Below, piece by piece: positions 38,771 to 51,980 of a DNA stretch of 64,000 bases. Position 1 is the first letter of the stretch. Every line of letters starts with the position of its first letter. Source of the DNA: Euptelea pleiosperma (Eukaryota; Streptophyta; Magnoliopsida; Ranunculales; Eupteleaceae); the NCBI GenBank assembly GCA_035048495.1, contig CM068543.1, forward strand, positions 32,923,096 through 32,987,095, in the 5' to 3' direction. A program made the position numbers and the translations under genes. The notes under the pieces are model-generated. The model was not told the origin of the DNA and did no database searches. It saw only the letters and a program-made list of their open reading frames with translations.

Positions 38771-41681
38771 TATCTATACCAACAACATCCCAACAAGTAT
38801 GATAGAAATTACCAGTAAAGCCATCTGGGCGTGGAGTTTTAAAAGTGTAACACCCTGGACATTTTTTCAGTGTATTTAAAAAAATATTATGATCATTTAT
38901 TTATTTATATTGGGTATTAATGTTTACTTGTATGTTTGTTGAATTATAATTATTGAGGTGGGCCTTTAGGGCAAATTTATAGACTTTTTGGGCCTACAAA
39001 TGACTCTAATTAAAGTCAAATTGATTCCTATAGGTCTGTTGGGCGCATTTTGGTGCGACTGAACTGGGAACGGTGATGTTGTGTGGCTATAGTTTCAGAA
39101 TTTGGTGTGATAATTGATTGTTTGTTATCCTGGAATTTGAATCAGTCACATGTTGGGGGGAATGGTCTTCTCATTATCGGGTGTCATTTCTGTGGTTCTT
39201 GGGGTATGGGTAGTCTCTGCTAGTCCATTCAATTATTAGCGGGAGGTTGATTAATTAATAACTCTTCTAGTTCATCATTCCCCAAGAAGGTAACCTTAAT
39301 TTAGTCTTGCTGAATGGGTCCCTCAGTCTATCACACTGAGGGATTAGGGAATGTCCAAAGTGCATCCAACGGTTTCAATACTGCTAACCGGATTCATCCT
39401 CTCCTCAAACGATCTCAAAAGGGGTGTGATTCAATTAGTTCTTAATTAGTCCCCGTTCCAAATATCTGTTATTATCTTTTTATCTTGTTTAATCAATGGA
39501 GAGGATCTCCCGGTCTCAATAACATTTATATACCAGATTCTTAACTATTTTCCTACCCTGAATGGAATCTATCGGACCCATAAAGGATAGGCTTGTTCCT
39601 TTGCCTCAGTCCATTCCCCTTAAGACGGGGAATGTATCATTCAATCATCAATGGTGTAGTAACCCAGCATAAAGTCCTTAGAAGAGGAACATCTATCCAG
39701 TGCAGTGCATTTGGGCTAGTTCTGCCCAAAATCGGCTGTCTTCATTTTCTTAAAATCTGCACCAGTTGTGTTAATTCTGACTGAATACGGTTGTGTACTC
39801 TCATCTTCTACACAACCGTATGTGATTAGATCCCTAGTAAAATGTCCTATCCAAGTCCTCTACTCTGATTTGTTTACTGCCGCGCGGTTGACTTTGACTC
39901 TGACAGTCAATTTTCTCGTCCCTTAGTCGTGATTTTCGAAGCGATCCACATTTCACTGTCAAGAGGGTCTTAGGCCTATTTTTGACTCATAATTAACCTA
40001 AAATAAGACTTTTAATAGGTTGATAAATTTATCCATTTTAAAGTGATGAAAATTACTATTAATTAATTGTTAAGAATATTAGTTCCACATCGGATATGTA
40101 AGAAAGTTGAGGGTTTTACAAACCTATAAATAGGAGTAAAGGTATAAGGCTTGCCGGATTCCAAAAATCGTTGAGAGCCTCTTTAAGATGATAAAACGTT
40201 CTCTTTCAAGAAAGAAAAAAAGTTAAAAAAAATTAGTCGATTCTCTAAGTTCATGTGAGATAGAGTTTTTTATCTTGATTTCTCTTAAATAATTAACAGT
40301 CGTGGATCTTCAGCATTGATCAAGAGTTAAGATCAACTCTCCATTAAGGTAAGTACACTATTTTATGATTTTTTTGATTAATTAATTTGGGTTATACTCT
40401 TTGTATATGTATTGCACTCGAATGTATTGAAATTTTGGAGATCTATTGAATAGTTAGATACTGAATTACATACATTTTTGAAGTGTGGGATTGATCTCAA
40501 TAGTTAAAAAATTTTAAGCAAGAAAGGCCTGGAGCCTTTGGGTATAAGGCCCTAAACCCCTGCAGGAGAGTTCTTGGTTGATCTACTCCCAGTGTGGGAA
40601 GGAGAAGGAGATCCATGATGGGTTATTGGTTGTATATACATATTAATTTTGGATCATAGTTTACTTTGAAATACTTGTTATTCTTGTTCCATACCTATAT
40701 TCTGCGTATGAACTATTGATTGATAGAACTGTCATAGATATGATGTAGTGATTAAATCTTATTGGGCATTCATAAGCTCACAGTTCAACCGATATTATTT
40801 TTTAGATTATTTGATAATGGAATAAACGATGGACTAAAAGACAGTGTACCAAAGAATATTGAAGCGTTCATTGAAGACACATAGTTTTATTTATTTATTT
40901 TAGTTTTATGATTGTAATAAATTGAATCTTGACTTTATTGGTCTATTTGAACCCGAATTGATTGATTTAGTACTTTTGTTTTATTATTTATATTTTAATA
41001 AAATATAATCTGGACCACATGTAGTGTTTCTGCCATAAATCAAATTTTATTCTTTTTCAACAAAACTCGATAGGGCAGTTGAGGGTGAAAAATTGTTAAA
41101 ATAAAATAGTAAATGATATTTTTGGACAAAGTGCCTTCACAAAAGATGCTTAAAATGGTTTTTTAATAATAAAGAATTAAAAAGATAATTTTTTTATTAA
41201 AATTATATTTTTCGAAATTTTTCTCATACCCACTTAAATTCTGAAAAGTTAATTCAAAAGGTCAATCAAACAAAAGTTTTAGCCAAAACGTTTTTACAAA
41301 AGATATTTATTTTGATATATTATGAATTATGATCATTTTTATAAATTATTTCAGAGGATTTTTATTTTTATCACACCCTGGATTTTGGGTAAACGGGTCA
41401 TTTTGCAGGCATTCGGGTCGGATTCGGGCATGATAGAAAGGCCAAATATTGCAAGTAGCATCCTCGACGTCCTCTCATGTTAGTTCAGTCACGTCGTAAG
41501 AAATTTGTTGTCCACCTCAGTGATCACCCTACCTATATGTGGGTACCACATTTTTTAGAACATCAGATGCTAATACATGGCACCTTGAGATGAGCCTTGT
41601 GACTAGTCAGATGTGGACACGTGGCAATACATTGTGGCTCATGACTATGAACAAATGACACATGGCATCATGAGGCAAGTA
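38771..41681. other. Probable LTR-element remnants, no coding
   Basis: At about 40080-40190 is LTR-promoter-like sequence: TTAGTTCCACATCGG then CCTATAAATAGGAG (TATA box). At 40520-40640 a block, CTCCCAGTGTGGGAAGGAGA, is the reverse complement of sequence near 58100-58160, so both belong to one repeat family. ACACCCTGGA at about 38853 and 41385 may mark element ends. Confidence 0.45.
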
Positions 41682-42240
41682 TCGATCATTTCATCTGTTA
41701 GAAGACGGGCATGTGGATCCCTTCAGGCAGAATTGTAAGCAAAGCTGGCTTCATAAGGTACCTACCGGCAACGAGTGTGTAGAAACCTCCTGACAAGTAA
41801 TAGACATGGCTAGTTCATATAATTTCATTTGCCAACAAACGGGCATACAGATCCCTCCCGACATAATAGCAAGCAGAGTTGGCTTCATAAGGTACTTACC
41901 GGTAAATGGGTGTGCAGAACCCTCTCGGCAGGTAACATACATGGTTAGTTCACATCATATCATCTGTCGACAGACGGACGTATAAATCCATCTTGACATA
42001 ACAACAAATAAAACTGGATTCATAAGGTACCTACTGGCAGACAGGTATATAAAACCCTCTCGACAGGTAATAGACATGTCCAGCTTCATCATCTAATTTG
42101 CCAACAGACGGACAAGCAGAACTCTCCCTGCAGAACAACAAGCTGAGCTGGCTTCATAAGATATCTACCGGCAAACAGACATATAAAACCCTCAAAACAG
42201 GTAAAAAACATGGCCAACTTCATCATTCCATGTTATGGCA
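41682..42240. repeat. 134-135-bp tandem repeat, about four copies
   Basis: The marker TGGxTTCATAAGxTA recurs at 41746, 41880, 42015 and 42149. Each unit appears dimeric: two half-units of about 67 bp share AxGGGxxTxxAGAxCCxTCxxGxCA. Copies are diverged. Such arrays occur in the untranslated parts of plant LTR retrotransposons, but could also be a local minisatellite. Confidence 0.85.
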
Positions 42241-43040
42241 GTCAGGCATTTAGTACCCTCACATCAGGTTATTACCAATACAAATATGACATTTGGCAAG
42301 AGATCTAGTCGTCTATTCAAATCTTCCGCTTCTCTTAAATAGTTCTCCACTCTTTGAAAAAAATACTTAACAACTCGTGTTAAGGCAGTTGAGATCTACA
42401 ATAGGAATATGGAGAATGGAGTCAGACAAGATTCCTCCAACAAACTCGACCAATGAGGCACGGGATTCATCCAATAAACTCAACCAATGAGGAACGAGAT
42501 AAAGAAACAGATCTCTAACAGAATTTGGGGAACAAATGACCAAAAAGTTATATATTAAGGGAGGGACAGAAGAAAAAGAGATCGATCGATATATGATCAT
42601 ACTACTCCTCTCTCTTCGATCTTATCTAGATAAATAGGATATCGACTTGAGATTTCTTCTTTTTCCATCTTGAGTGATCTACCTATCCATTTTCAAACAC
42701 GAACTGACCAGATCGTTGGAGTGTTTTTGGCAGGTACACCACCACCACCATGAAGGAGTCAATTATTCATCTCAGGAGGAGAGAAAAATCAAATCCGGAA
42801 GCTCATGAGTCTATCAAATTGTTGAATCATCAGATTTGCCTTGAGATTAGAGTCAAACGTTTCCTCAAAGATTGTGTGGGAAAGATCCAAAAATTTCCCT
42901 CCACATCGTTTGGCGTTGTTTGTGGTAAGTGATTGTAAGCTTATTGCATCAAAGAGGAACTATATAACCAAAGAAAAAGACGATGGTAGATAGCAGGCAA
43001 ACGAATCTGCAAAGTGACAAAGTCCTAGATCTCCATGAAA
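42241..43040. other. LTR-like stretch, nothing firm recognised
   Basis: Contains GATCGATCGATATATGATC near 42580 and a (CCA)n-like TACACCACCACCACCATG at 42735. No gene identified. Confidence 0.4.
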
Positions 43041-45923
43041 CTAGGGTTTTTCTGTCGTTGAGAGAACGACCCTAGAATCAACAAAATATGTATCTTTTTT
43101 GGTTCACTTATCTTGTAAAATGCAGAGATTTGTATAGGGATTCGTGTAGGATGTCGATTCGCACTCGGGTTAGTTCGTGCAACCAAGAACATAAAATGAC
43201 GATTATTATTAAAAAAACATGGAGAATACTGAGAGGTGAGAGTGGTGATTGAGGTGGTTTTTAAAATGAGCTTTTGTTGAATCTAGAGAGAGAATTTGCC
43301 ACACGCAATAACAAAAATTACAATCATAAACTAGAAAATTGGAAATAATAACTTTATTGATTGAAAGAAACAATAAATTACAACTTTGTGAATTAAAATC
43401 CTACTAAAAGCAACGAAATAAATTAAAATCTAGAGAGAGAAAGTTAAGAGATGAGAGAGAAAGGTAGAGAGCGAAAGGAACCTATTAGAGAGAGAACCTA
43501 AAAGACCTAGAGAGAGAAAGTTACCTTTGACACTCACCTTATGGAGATGGATCATGGCCAAGGGATTGGCCATGAGGTGCATGGACTGGTGGTGGTGCGT
43601 AGCATGTGAAGGAGGATCAAAACCTTCGTTTGAGGGTGTGGAAGGTGGTTCACTAGAAGTGCATCACTCATAGATGGTTGACTGGCGCATTGCCTGGTGG
43701 GTGTGGAACGTCCGGCAAGGGGTCAAACGATCTCAGCATGCTGGTGGTTAGTCGTAAGGGAGGCGCTTTGAAGTTATCGACCTGCAACTCGGGAAGTTGC
43801 AGATCACTGTGAGGATGGTGATGTTCACGGCTCCATTGGTGGAGACATGGGAGGCTTAGCAAGTGATGGCTGGATTTGCAGGTACCTGGATCTAGATCCC
43901 ATGGAGGAGCAAGAGATGGGCTCACATGATGGCTGTAGGTGTAGTGCGCCAGAAGAGAAGTTGCATGAGCATCAAGATGGTAGGAGTTGCTGGTACTTAC
44001 TGATGATGAGTGTGCCGTTTGAAGGTTCAACCGAAGATAGAAACAACCACGTTTGGTGGTCTGTTCCACCGGCTGTACAGCAAGGGGCGGCGCTTGGAGG
44101 AGAGTAGAATGGCTCGTGTATTTGCTGGTTCTGCCGGTGAAGCAAGAGGGGTGATGATGATTGGCTGCAGTAGGTTGCTGTTGAGTAGACGGGCAGCAAG
44201 GTGATGGAGGGCGGTGAAGTGAACCAGCAAGGTGGAGATGGTGAGTGGAGGCCCAAGGGTGGTGATGAGGAGTGGATGGTCTGACATGTGGACTCCTTCT
44301 CTTCTTCCTTCTTTTTCTCCTCCCCTTTTTTTTATTTTTTTGTTTTCTCTTTTTTTTTTGCTTGGGAGAGAACGGCAAGGAAGAAGGAGGCGGTTGGGAT
44401 GGGTGAGAGTGGAGAAGATGATGGAGGGGAGCGGCTAGGGTTTGTAATGGAAGAGAAGTGGGGAAGGGATGGGTTTGACGGCTTGGTATTGAGAGTTAAT
44501 GAGAGGGGCATGGAAGGGGAAGAGCTAGAGTAAGGTTTTCTCTTATTATATGTAGGGAAGTCCTGCAACTTCCCATAATACCCCTTGTTGCCATGTCAGC
44601 CCTCTCTCCTCTTTTTGGAGCTTTTACTCAATGTCCTACATCTATGCCCGCTTGCTTGTATATGGGATCTATGCAATAATCACTACTTGCCATATATGTT
44701 CAACGTGCTTACCATCTTTCAAAAAGTTTCCATCAACCTCTTTTGTTTGAGGAAAGTTCTCCCTTTTTTAGAAAGTCCAAAACATCTCAAGCTATTCTTT
44801 TCAACTTTTTGAAAATCAAGTTATTCTCTTTTGAAAATCATCTTTTTTTATTAATGGAAAGTTGACTCTAAAGGCCCGAAAAAATATTTTCTTTGAAAGC
44901 TTTTAATTTTTCAAACTTTCCAATTTCCATTTTTGTAAGAATAAATCTTCCTTTGACATAGACCGTCGGATATCCGTTAGATGAGAAGGTGGTGATGATG
45001 ATCACGATCGTGTGGTTAAAGGAGTGTCACTAAACAAATATATGGTTGAGATCTAAGAGAGAAGATGATGATTGGCCAATCGGATGGTAGAAATGGAGGG
45101 TGATGATCGAATGGATCATCGGGCGATGGAGATCGGCCAAGGTAGGGCACAGGATAGAGTGATTGCGAAAGGAGAGAGGAATTGATGGTTGATATAGATA
45201 GGAGAGAGAAAATGAGGGTTTAGAGAGAGTAGAGAAAAAATTATACAAAATGGAGAGAAAAGGCTAGCAGAGGGTCTTGAACCCTGGTCTTTGACTTGGT
45301 CTTCTGCATGCTTTACCAACTGGTCAAGTCTTCATCTTGTGTCAGTTGATTGGGCTTTATTCTCCTTAATCTCTTCTCGGGGTGCTTGGCTCTCCTTTTC
45401 TCTTGATTTTCTCTGAAGCTTTTCCGACTCTCTGGTTCTTTCCGCTCTTGGCCTATATCTTCTTATCCTCAGCCTGTTAGCTCTTGAGTTTGGGTCCTAG
45501 ACTTTGGAAGTTGATTGTGGGCCCGCATTCCATCAAGGTCGTCCGATTGGTGCTCCTGTGATAAAAAAATCATGTAATGAGACTTCTACAAAATGGCTTC
45601 ACATGTGGGTCAAATAAATGCATATGAGTGCATGCAAATATACCATTTTGTTTAAAAAAGTGTGTTCTACGCAATGAGAGAAACGTACGAAGAGAAGTTG
45701 ATAAAAATGATTATTTTACGTAGGAGAGTGCGATAACGCTAAAAGGATAATTGCTTAAAATAAGCACTTTCGAGCGAATATCACAACCCCCAACCAGCAT
45801 ATTGCCAATCCTTGGCAATTAGTGTGAAAAATGAGCTTGAAAAGGCTAGGCACATGCTGCACACTTTTTCTTATTAGCTCAGAGAAAACTCTATTTTGTC
45901 AAATTCATTTGAAGGATGTGAAA
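43041..45923 (+). repeat. Large tandem repeat unit 1 (2.88 kb)
   Basis: The unit opens with CTAGGG. It then carries GATGTCGATTCGCACTCGGG (about 43150), AGAGAGAGAAAG tracts (43430-43530), a GGAAGTTGCA/TGCAACT palindrome (about 43785), a purine-rich middle, a tRNA-like module (45264-45330), GTGCGATAACGCTAAAAGG (about 45730) and CAGCATATTGCCAATCC (about 45798). Units 2 and 3 keep most of these in the same order. No transposon protein is encoded. Long minus-strand frames here are low-complexity. Confidence 0.85.
45264..45330 (-). other. tRNA-like module in unit 1
   Basis: The minus strand reads GACTTGACCAGTTGGTAAAG (A-box-like CCAGTTGGTAAAGC) and about 30 nt later AGGGTTCAAGACCC (B-box-like). 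It is 67 nt. The ends do not form a proper acceptor stem, so it is not a working tRNA gene. Confidence 0.55.
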
Positions 45924-47445
45924 CTAGGGTTTTTCCGCATCATTGGTTACGGAAACCCTAATTTCAACATATTTGTAATTTATCCGAGTTTTAATCCTGC
46001 AAAATATTGGATATTGTATAGGGATTTGTGTCGGATGTCGATCCGCACTCGGGGTTAGTTAGTGCAAAGAGAGACATAAAATGACGGGGAAATTGTAGAT
46101 AATGTAACACAATCATAATTAAATCATATTTATTTAACTGAACTTGTCTCTTACAATGAAAATCAAATAAAAATATCTAAACTAGAAAGCATTAAGAGAG
46201 ATTAGGTAGAGAGAGAAAATGAGAGGTAGAGAGAGAAAGTGATCATTAGAGAGAGAAATAGAGTTTTTAGAGAGATATAACTAGAGAGAGAAAGAGAAGA
46301 GGACTAGAGAGATCCTAGAGAGAGAAAAATAAAACTAGAGAGAGAAAATGATGAGATAGAGAGAAAGTAGAGATGGATTAGTGAGAGAGAAATAAAATGA
46401 TTTTAGAGAGAGAAGGTGAAGATTCTATAGAGGGAAAGCAAGAAAAGAGAAAGAAGTCACCTTCCAAGACTTACCGGTCACTTGATCGGCCAAGAAAGAA
46501 GGGGCTACCTGCTGGCTTGGTGGCTTGCAAGGAGGGGGGGTCTTGATGATGAGGTGAGCGGAGGATGGTGCACCAGTCAAGAATGGTGGTGATGTGATGC
46601 AGTTGCTCACTGGTGGATCAAGCACGTGGCAGCCCTGCAACTTTGGTGGTTGCTGGTTGTCTCTCTGAAGGGTGGACGGTGATGCACAACATGGGGTAGT
46701 GCGTGGAGGAGGGCGATTTGTTGCAAACTAGCTGGCCGGTAAGAAGAAGAGAATGAGATAAGGAAGAAGAAGAATAAAAGAAGAAAGAGAAGAAGAAAGG
46801 GAGAAGGAGACGGTGGTGAAGGTTTTGGGAGAGGAGAAGATCTGGCCGTGGGAGAAAAAAATGATAAGGAGGAGAGAGATCGCCAGTGTTGCAGCAACCG
46901 ATCCGTTGCTGGTTTCGTTTTCAGGCGGAGCTGCAGGCGGAGTGAAGATGCTGGAGCCAGCAGGCTGAGGAGGAAGAGGTAAAAGGCTGAGAAGAAGGAT
47001 GTGTTTGAAGGAGAGGCGCTGTGTATCATAGCAGGCAGGTGAGATACTGTGAGGGAAGCGCTGGAGGCCAGAGTTGCAGGTCTGCAACTCTGACAATGGA
47101 GAAAAGAAGACGAAGGGGAAGAAGCTTACCTGTTTGCTGTGGTGCAGATCTCAAGGAAGATCGTTGCTACCTTGCTGTGGTGCATCGTAGGTGGCTGTGC
47201 ATGGAGAAGACCAGCTTCACGGTGAAGGAGGAGGAGCTTGGATGTTGAACGGTGGTTGACTGCTTGTCTGCAACTCACATTCACTTATGGATAGCAAGTG
47301 CAACGTGGGTTGTAGACCAGCAGGAGGACAGCAACGTTGGGGTTTGTTGAATGAGTTGCAGGTGGAGAGCGCAGCGGGCGGCGTGAATAGAGAGCTCGTC
47401 GGAGAAGATGATCCAGTCCGGCGAGCTTCACGGTGGGGAAGGAAA

Positions 47446-47496
47446 AGAAGAAGAAGAAGAAGACGAAGAAGAAGAAGAAGAAGAAGAAGAAGAAGA
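47446..47496 (+). repeat. (GAA)n microsatellite
   Basis: Almost pure AAG/GAA run with one GAC interruption. It generates long artificial Arg/Lys/Glu reading frames on one strand and Phe/Leu on the other. Confidence 0.95.
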
Positions 47497-47882
47497 AAAA
47501 GAAAGAAAAAAGAAGAAAGGGAAGAGAGGAAGAGGAAGGCGCACCACCTCCTCGCCGGCGAAGGCACGCCAGAGAAGAAGGAGGAGGTGAGAGGAGATGA
47601 AGGAGAAGGGAGGAAGAGGAGGGAAAAAGAAGAAGAAACAAGAGGGGGGTCGAAGAGTTTTTAACCCGTCTCCATAAAGAGAAACCGTGGGTTTTTAAAC
47701 GATTTCTAAAAAAAGAAATTTTTTTTTATTTTTTTATTTTTTTATTTATTTTGAGGAATCATAAGTGGGTTGCGGGCTCGGGCTCGAGGTTTATTGGCCG
47801 ATTGGCTATGAGGTTTGTGGGCCTCTTGCGAGGCCGTGGACCTTATGCGAGAGGGCTGTTTGGCCAAGGGGTTTGTGGGTTA

Positions 47883-47974
47883 GGGTGCGTTTGGTCACCA
47901 AGAGAGAAAAATGCATTTTCCTTGGGAAAACACAGCCATCGATAGCCACCTCTTCCGTGCAACCAAACACACCC
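47883..47974. mobile_element. Very short Tourist-like MITE
   Basis: A 92-bp element beginning GGGTGCGTTTGGT and ending ACCAAACACACCC. It is flanked by TTA on the left and TTG on the right, close to the 3-bp PIF/Harbinger duplication. It is inserted in tandem unit 2 only. Confidence 0.65.
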
Positions 47975-48311
47975 TTGAGGTTTTCTTTCCTCTTGTGAGA
48001 GAGAGATCGAAGAGATGGGAGTCAAGGGCTTAATATGGAAGGATGATTGAGATGGTGGTCGATCAGGTGACATCAATGGTGATCAGAGAGATCGGATGAT
48101 CAGACGGTAGATCGGATGGCAATCGAACGGTGGAAATGAGGGATAAAAGAATTAGGATGATGATGATTAGCCTAGTGAGGGATTAAATGGGTGATAGGGG
48201 AGAGATCGTGTGGTGAGAATGACAATCGGATGGTAGATCAAATGATCGACTGGTTGAAGTGGAGAGGAGAGAGAGAATTAGGAGCGATGAGAGAGAAAAT
48301 ACAGAGAAATG

Positions 48312-48382
48312 AGCTGTCAAAGGGTCTAGAACCCTCATCTTCACTGTGTGTCCCTCCTCACGCTTCACTAGTAGAGCAGACC
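48312..48382 (-). other. Degenerate tRNA-like module in unit 2
   Basis: The minus strand has GCTCTACTAGTGAAGCG and AGGGTTCTAGACCC at the same spacing as in units 1 and 3, but with weaker box matches. Confidence 0.4.
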
Positions 48383-48844
48383 ATCATTTATTGTTGATTC
48401 ATGCGGCTTTAAATGCTTTGGTCCGTCTCTTGGTCATTGGCTCTCCTGCTCTCTTCGTTCTTTGGGCTGGTTCTTTGGTCCTTTTATTCACCCCATATTT
48501 GGCCCATATCTTCTAGTCATAGCCTGTGGGCTCTTTAAGCTTTGATAATGGGCTTTCATGATCGATTTTGGCCCGCAAGTCTCGAGAATCATCCAATCAG
48601 GGTTTCCTGTAATAGAAAAAGCGTGTAATGAGACTTAATCAGAATGACTTTATATCTAGACTTCCGAAAATGTGTTTAATGCATGCAAATATACTATTTC
48701 ATCCAGAAAAGTGTGTTTTAAGCAACAGAAGATACTCGTACATAGAAAAGTAGATAAATAGAGCATTTTACGTAGGAGAGTGCGATAACGCTAAAAGGAT
48801 AGTTGCTTAAAATAAGTACTTTTGAGCGAATATCACAACTGAAA

Positions 48845-51800
48845 GTAGGATTTTCCGCGTCGTTGGTTACGGAACTCCTAGATCTCAATAATATTTGTAA
48901 TTATCCGAATCTTGTTCACTTAAATCCTGCAAAAATCACAGGGTTGTACAGTGGCTCGTGTCGGGTATCGTCCGCACTCGGGGTTAGTGTGATAAATTCA
49001 AAGACATGAAATGACAGATTTTTATCAAGAAATTGCTCTGAAACTCATGGATGGAAGGATGAGAATGGTGAGGTGGGTTTTTAAAATATCATTCTTGACT
49101 TTTAGAGAGAGAAACTATTAAACTAATATGAACAACAGAAAATGAGAAATTGCCAACTTAATAATGGAAAATTGAAGATTTATTTATTGAACGAAATTCA
49201 AATTACATTGCATAAACTAAGGGTAAAACAAGAATTTAAAATTAAGAAAAAGAGAAGAGATGGTAAGAGAGAAAAAGAGATTTAGGATCTAGAGAGATTA
49301 ACTAGAGAGAGAAAATATCTTGTGCGACTCACCTTGAAAGACGGATCGGGTTTGGCCATGAAAACATGATGATCGACCACGAAGATGGCCAATCTAAGGT
49401 GCCTGAAGATGAGGAGTAGTGGAGAACTGCTCAAGGGGCAACTATCAAGAAGAATAAGATGAAAGAGAGCACGTTCTTGAGTGGCTGGAGGTGAGATGAA
49501 TGGAGCAACTCTGCTGGTTCGTGCAAAGGAAGACGTTGCAAGTCCAGCAAGGACGGTGGTGACAATCCAAACCAGCAGCAACGTTCGTTGAGTGAAGCTT
49601 TAGAGCTGAGGGAGGATGGTTGCACTAGCGGCAACGTGAAGACCTACGCCTCAAGTAGGTCAGTTTGTTGATGAAGTTACCTCCTGGATATGAGGGGCGG
49701 CACTACTTGAAGAACCGACAACACTTGCAGCTTGGTAGAAGAGGACGTGTGGCCAAAGAAGAGGGCTTGCAGGCAGCTCAGTTCGTGAAGACCCAAACCA
49801 GTGGTGATGGCGGTAAAAGCTACTGGAGCAGCTGGCGGAATGGAGAGATGGACAACAGGCGGTAATGGAGTCCAAAGGGGAGGAACCTAACGGTTTCTTC
49901 CCTCCTTCTCTTCTCTTCTCTTCTCTCTTTCCTTTCTTTTTCTTTTTTTTTTTTCTGGTTTTTTTGATAAGGAGCACGGTGAGAGAAGATGAAGATGCAG
50001 GGGGGATCGGTGGAGAAAAAAAAAAGCAAGAGGAGCAGCTTCGTGGAGGCGCTTGGGACGAGAGATGGCCGGAGTTGCAGACCTGCAACTTCGGTCAAAG
50101 ATAAAAAAAAAATGAAGAAGACGATCTCTTCCTTTGGACTGCTGTGAGACTGGGTTGCTTGGTGTTGAACACGGTGGTTGCAGGCGGAGGTGTGCACGGT
50201 GGTGTGTGCTAGCGAGAGGGGGAAGAGGTAGGTGATCAGCAGCAGGTGGCCGAAGTTAATGGAGGTTGCCGGAGTTGCAACCTGCAACTCCGGTGATCTT
50301 GAGAAATTTTTTTTTTTTTTTTTTTTGTGTGTCCTTCCCTCGGGAGAAAAACGTGGGAGAAAGAATGGAGGAGAAGGGACCGTATAGTGAGAAGAGGAGG
50401 TTCGATGGAGAAGGATGAGCTCGTGGAGGAGAAAGAAATGAAACAAGAAGGGAAATCGTGGAGAGGCGATGGCTTAAATGCTGGAGACGGTGGCTGGGTT
50501 CTCCCTCTCTAAAACCGTTTAAGAGAGGGGAGACAAGAGAGGGAATGGAGGTCTTTGTGGAGGGCGGCTGGAGTTGGAAAATGTGGGAGAGAGAAGAGCC
50601 CCTTTACAATGAGGAGAAGAGAGGGAGATATGGGAGAGAGACAAAACGGCAATGGTTGCTGCCTTTGTATAGGAACCGTTAGGTTTCCTTCCATCTTTTT
50701 GGTAGGAATAATAGAAACCCATGGTTTCTATAACTTTTCCTCATTCTTTTGGTAGAATCGTGGGTTCCTAGATTAGAAACCCACGATTTCTAAAAGTTTA
50801 CTTTCCACAAAAAGTTTTTCCAGCCTTTGTATAGAACTGTGGGTTCCTAACTTAGAAACCCATGGTTTCAAAAAAATGTAAATACCTCCACATTTTTAGA
50901 AAAAATTCCTTTCTTGAAAAAAATGCTTTGATTCTAAAATCTTTTCAAAATTCTCTCCTTTCCTTCTTTAGTAGCCATTTCCTATTCATGCTAGGGATGT
51001 GGGTCCTACTGAATGGTTGGGCCATGGGTAATGGGCCCGCACTTCATCTTGGCTTAGACCCATAGGATTGAACATGAAGTGATGAGGGCCATTGGATTTA
51101 TGAGATGGTGAGGGGGATGGTTGGGGGACTGACTGAGTGATTGTATGGTAGAGATGGACGTTGATGATCGAGTGATGGAAATTGGCCAAGGTAGGCCGTA
51201 GAATTAAGTGATTGAGGGAAGGGAGAGGATCGGATGATGTGGATTTGAGAGTAGAGAGAGAATGATGATTTGGAGAGAGAAATGAGAGAGGAGAGAGAAA
51301 ATATTACAAAATAAAGAGAAAAAATGCTAGCAGAGGGTCATGAACCCTGGTCTTTGACTTGGTCTTCTGTATGCTTTACCAACTGAGCAAGTCCTCATCA
51401 TATGTTAGTTGATAAGCTTTAATCTCCTTAGTCTCTCCTTTGAGGGCTTGTCTTTCCTTCTCTCTTAATCGTCTCTCGGGCTTTTCTGACTCTCTAGCTC
51501 TCCCAGCATTTGGCATGTATCTTCTTATCCTCAGCCTGTTGGTTATTGTGCTTTGGTCCTAGACTCTGACAGTCAGTTGTGGGCCCGCATTCTCGAGAAT
51601 TGTCCCATCGGGGTTTCCTGCGACAGAAGAAGCGCGTAATGAGACTTTATCAGAACGGCTTAATATTTAGACTTCCGAAAATGTGTTTAATGCATGCAAA
51701 TATACCATTTCGTCCAGAAAAGTATGTTTTACGCAATGAGATAGACTCTTACGTAGAAAAGTGGATAATTAGAGCAGTTTTACGTAGGAGAGTGCGATAA

Positions 51801-51980
51801 CGCTAACAGGATAAGTGCTTAAAATAAGCACTTTTGAGCGAATATCAACAACCCCCAACCAGCATATTGCCAATCCTTGGCAATTAGTGCGAAATAAATG
51901 AGCTTAAAAGGGCTCTGCACATGCTGCACACTTTTTCATATTAGCTCAGGGAAAACATCGTTCGTCAAATCATTGAATGT
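48845..51980 (+). repeat. Large tandem repeat unit 3 (about 3.1 kb)
   Basis: Landmarks repeat again: TTTTCCGCGTCGTTGGTTAC, TATCGTCCGCACTCGGGG, GA tracts (49250-49320), GGAGTTGCAGACCTGCAACT (about 50071) and CCGGAGTTGCAACCTGCAAC (about 50268), tRNA-like module, GTGCGATAACGCTAACAGG (about 51791), CAGCATATTGCCAATCCTTG (about 51860). After about 51980 the sequence departs from the array. Confidence 0.85.
51327..51393 (-). other. tRNA-like module in unit 3
   Basis: Best A-box of the three: GACTTGCTCAGTTGGTAAAG then C. A B-box-like AGGGTTCATGACCC follows at the same spacing as in unit 1. Confidence 0.55.

Larger units (their letters stand above)
45924..48844 (+). repeat. Large tandem repeat unit 2 (2.92 kb)
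   Basis: Same order of landmarks as unit 1: CTAGGGTTTTTCCGCATCAT, GGATGTCGATCCGCACTCGG, GAGAGAGAAA tracts (46190-46440), GAGTTGCAGGTCTGCAACTC (about 47073), a (GAA)n run, a degenerate tRNA-like module (48312-48382) and GTGCGATAACGCTAAAAGG (about 48780). The terminal CAGCATATTGCC block is missing. Confidence 0.85.

Noticed and set aside
43668..44378. 236-codon minus-strand frame
   Set aside because: Lys/Arg, His, Pro and Ser low complexity arising from purine-rich repeat sequence. Units 2 and 3 do not preserve the frame.
46607..47664. Several overlapping long frames on both strands
   Set aside because: Produced by the (GAA)n run and GA-rich repeat. Poly-Phe/Leu or poly-Arg/Glu content, no domain.
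49820..50446. 208-codon minus-strand frame
   Set aside because: Lies in tandem unit 3, low complexity, not conserved in units 1 and 2.
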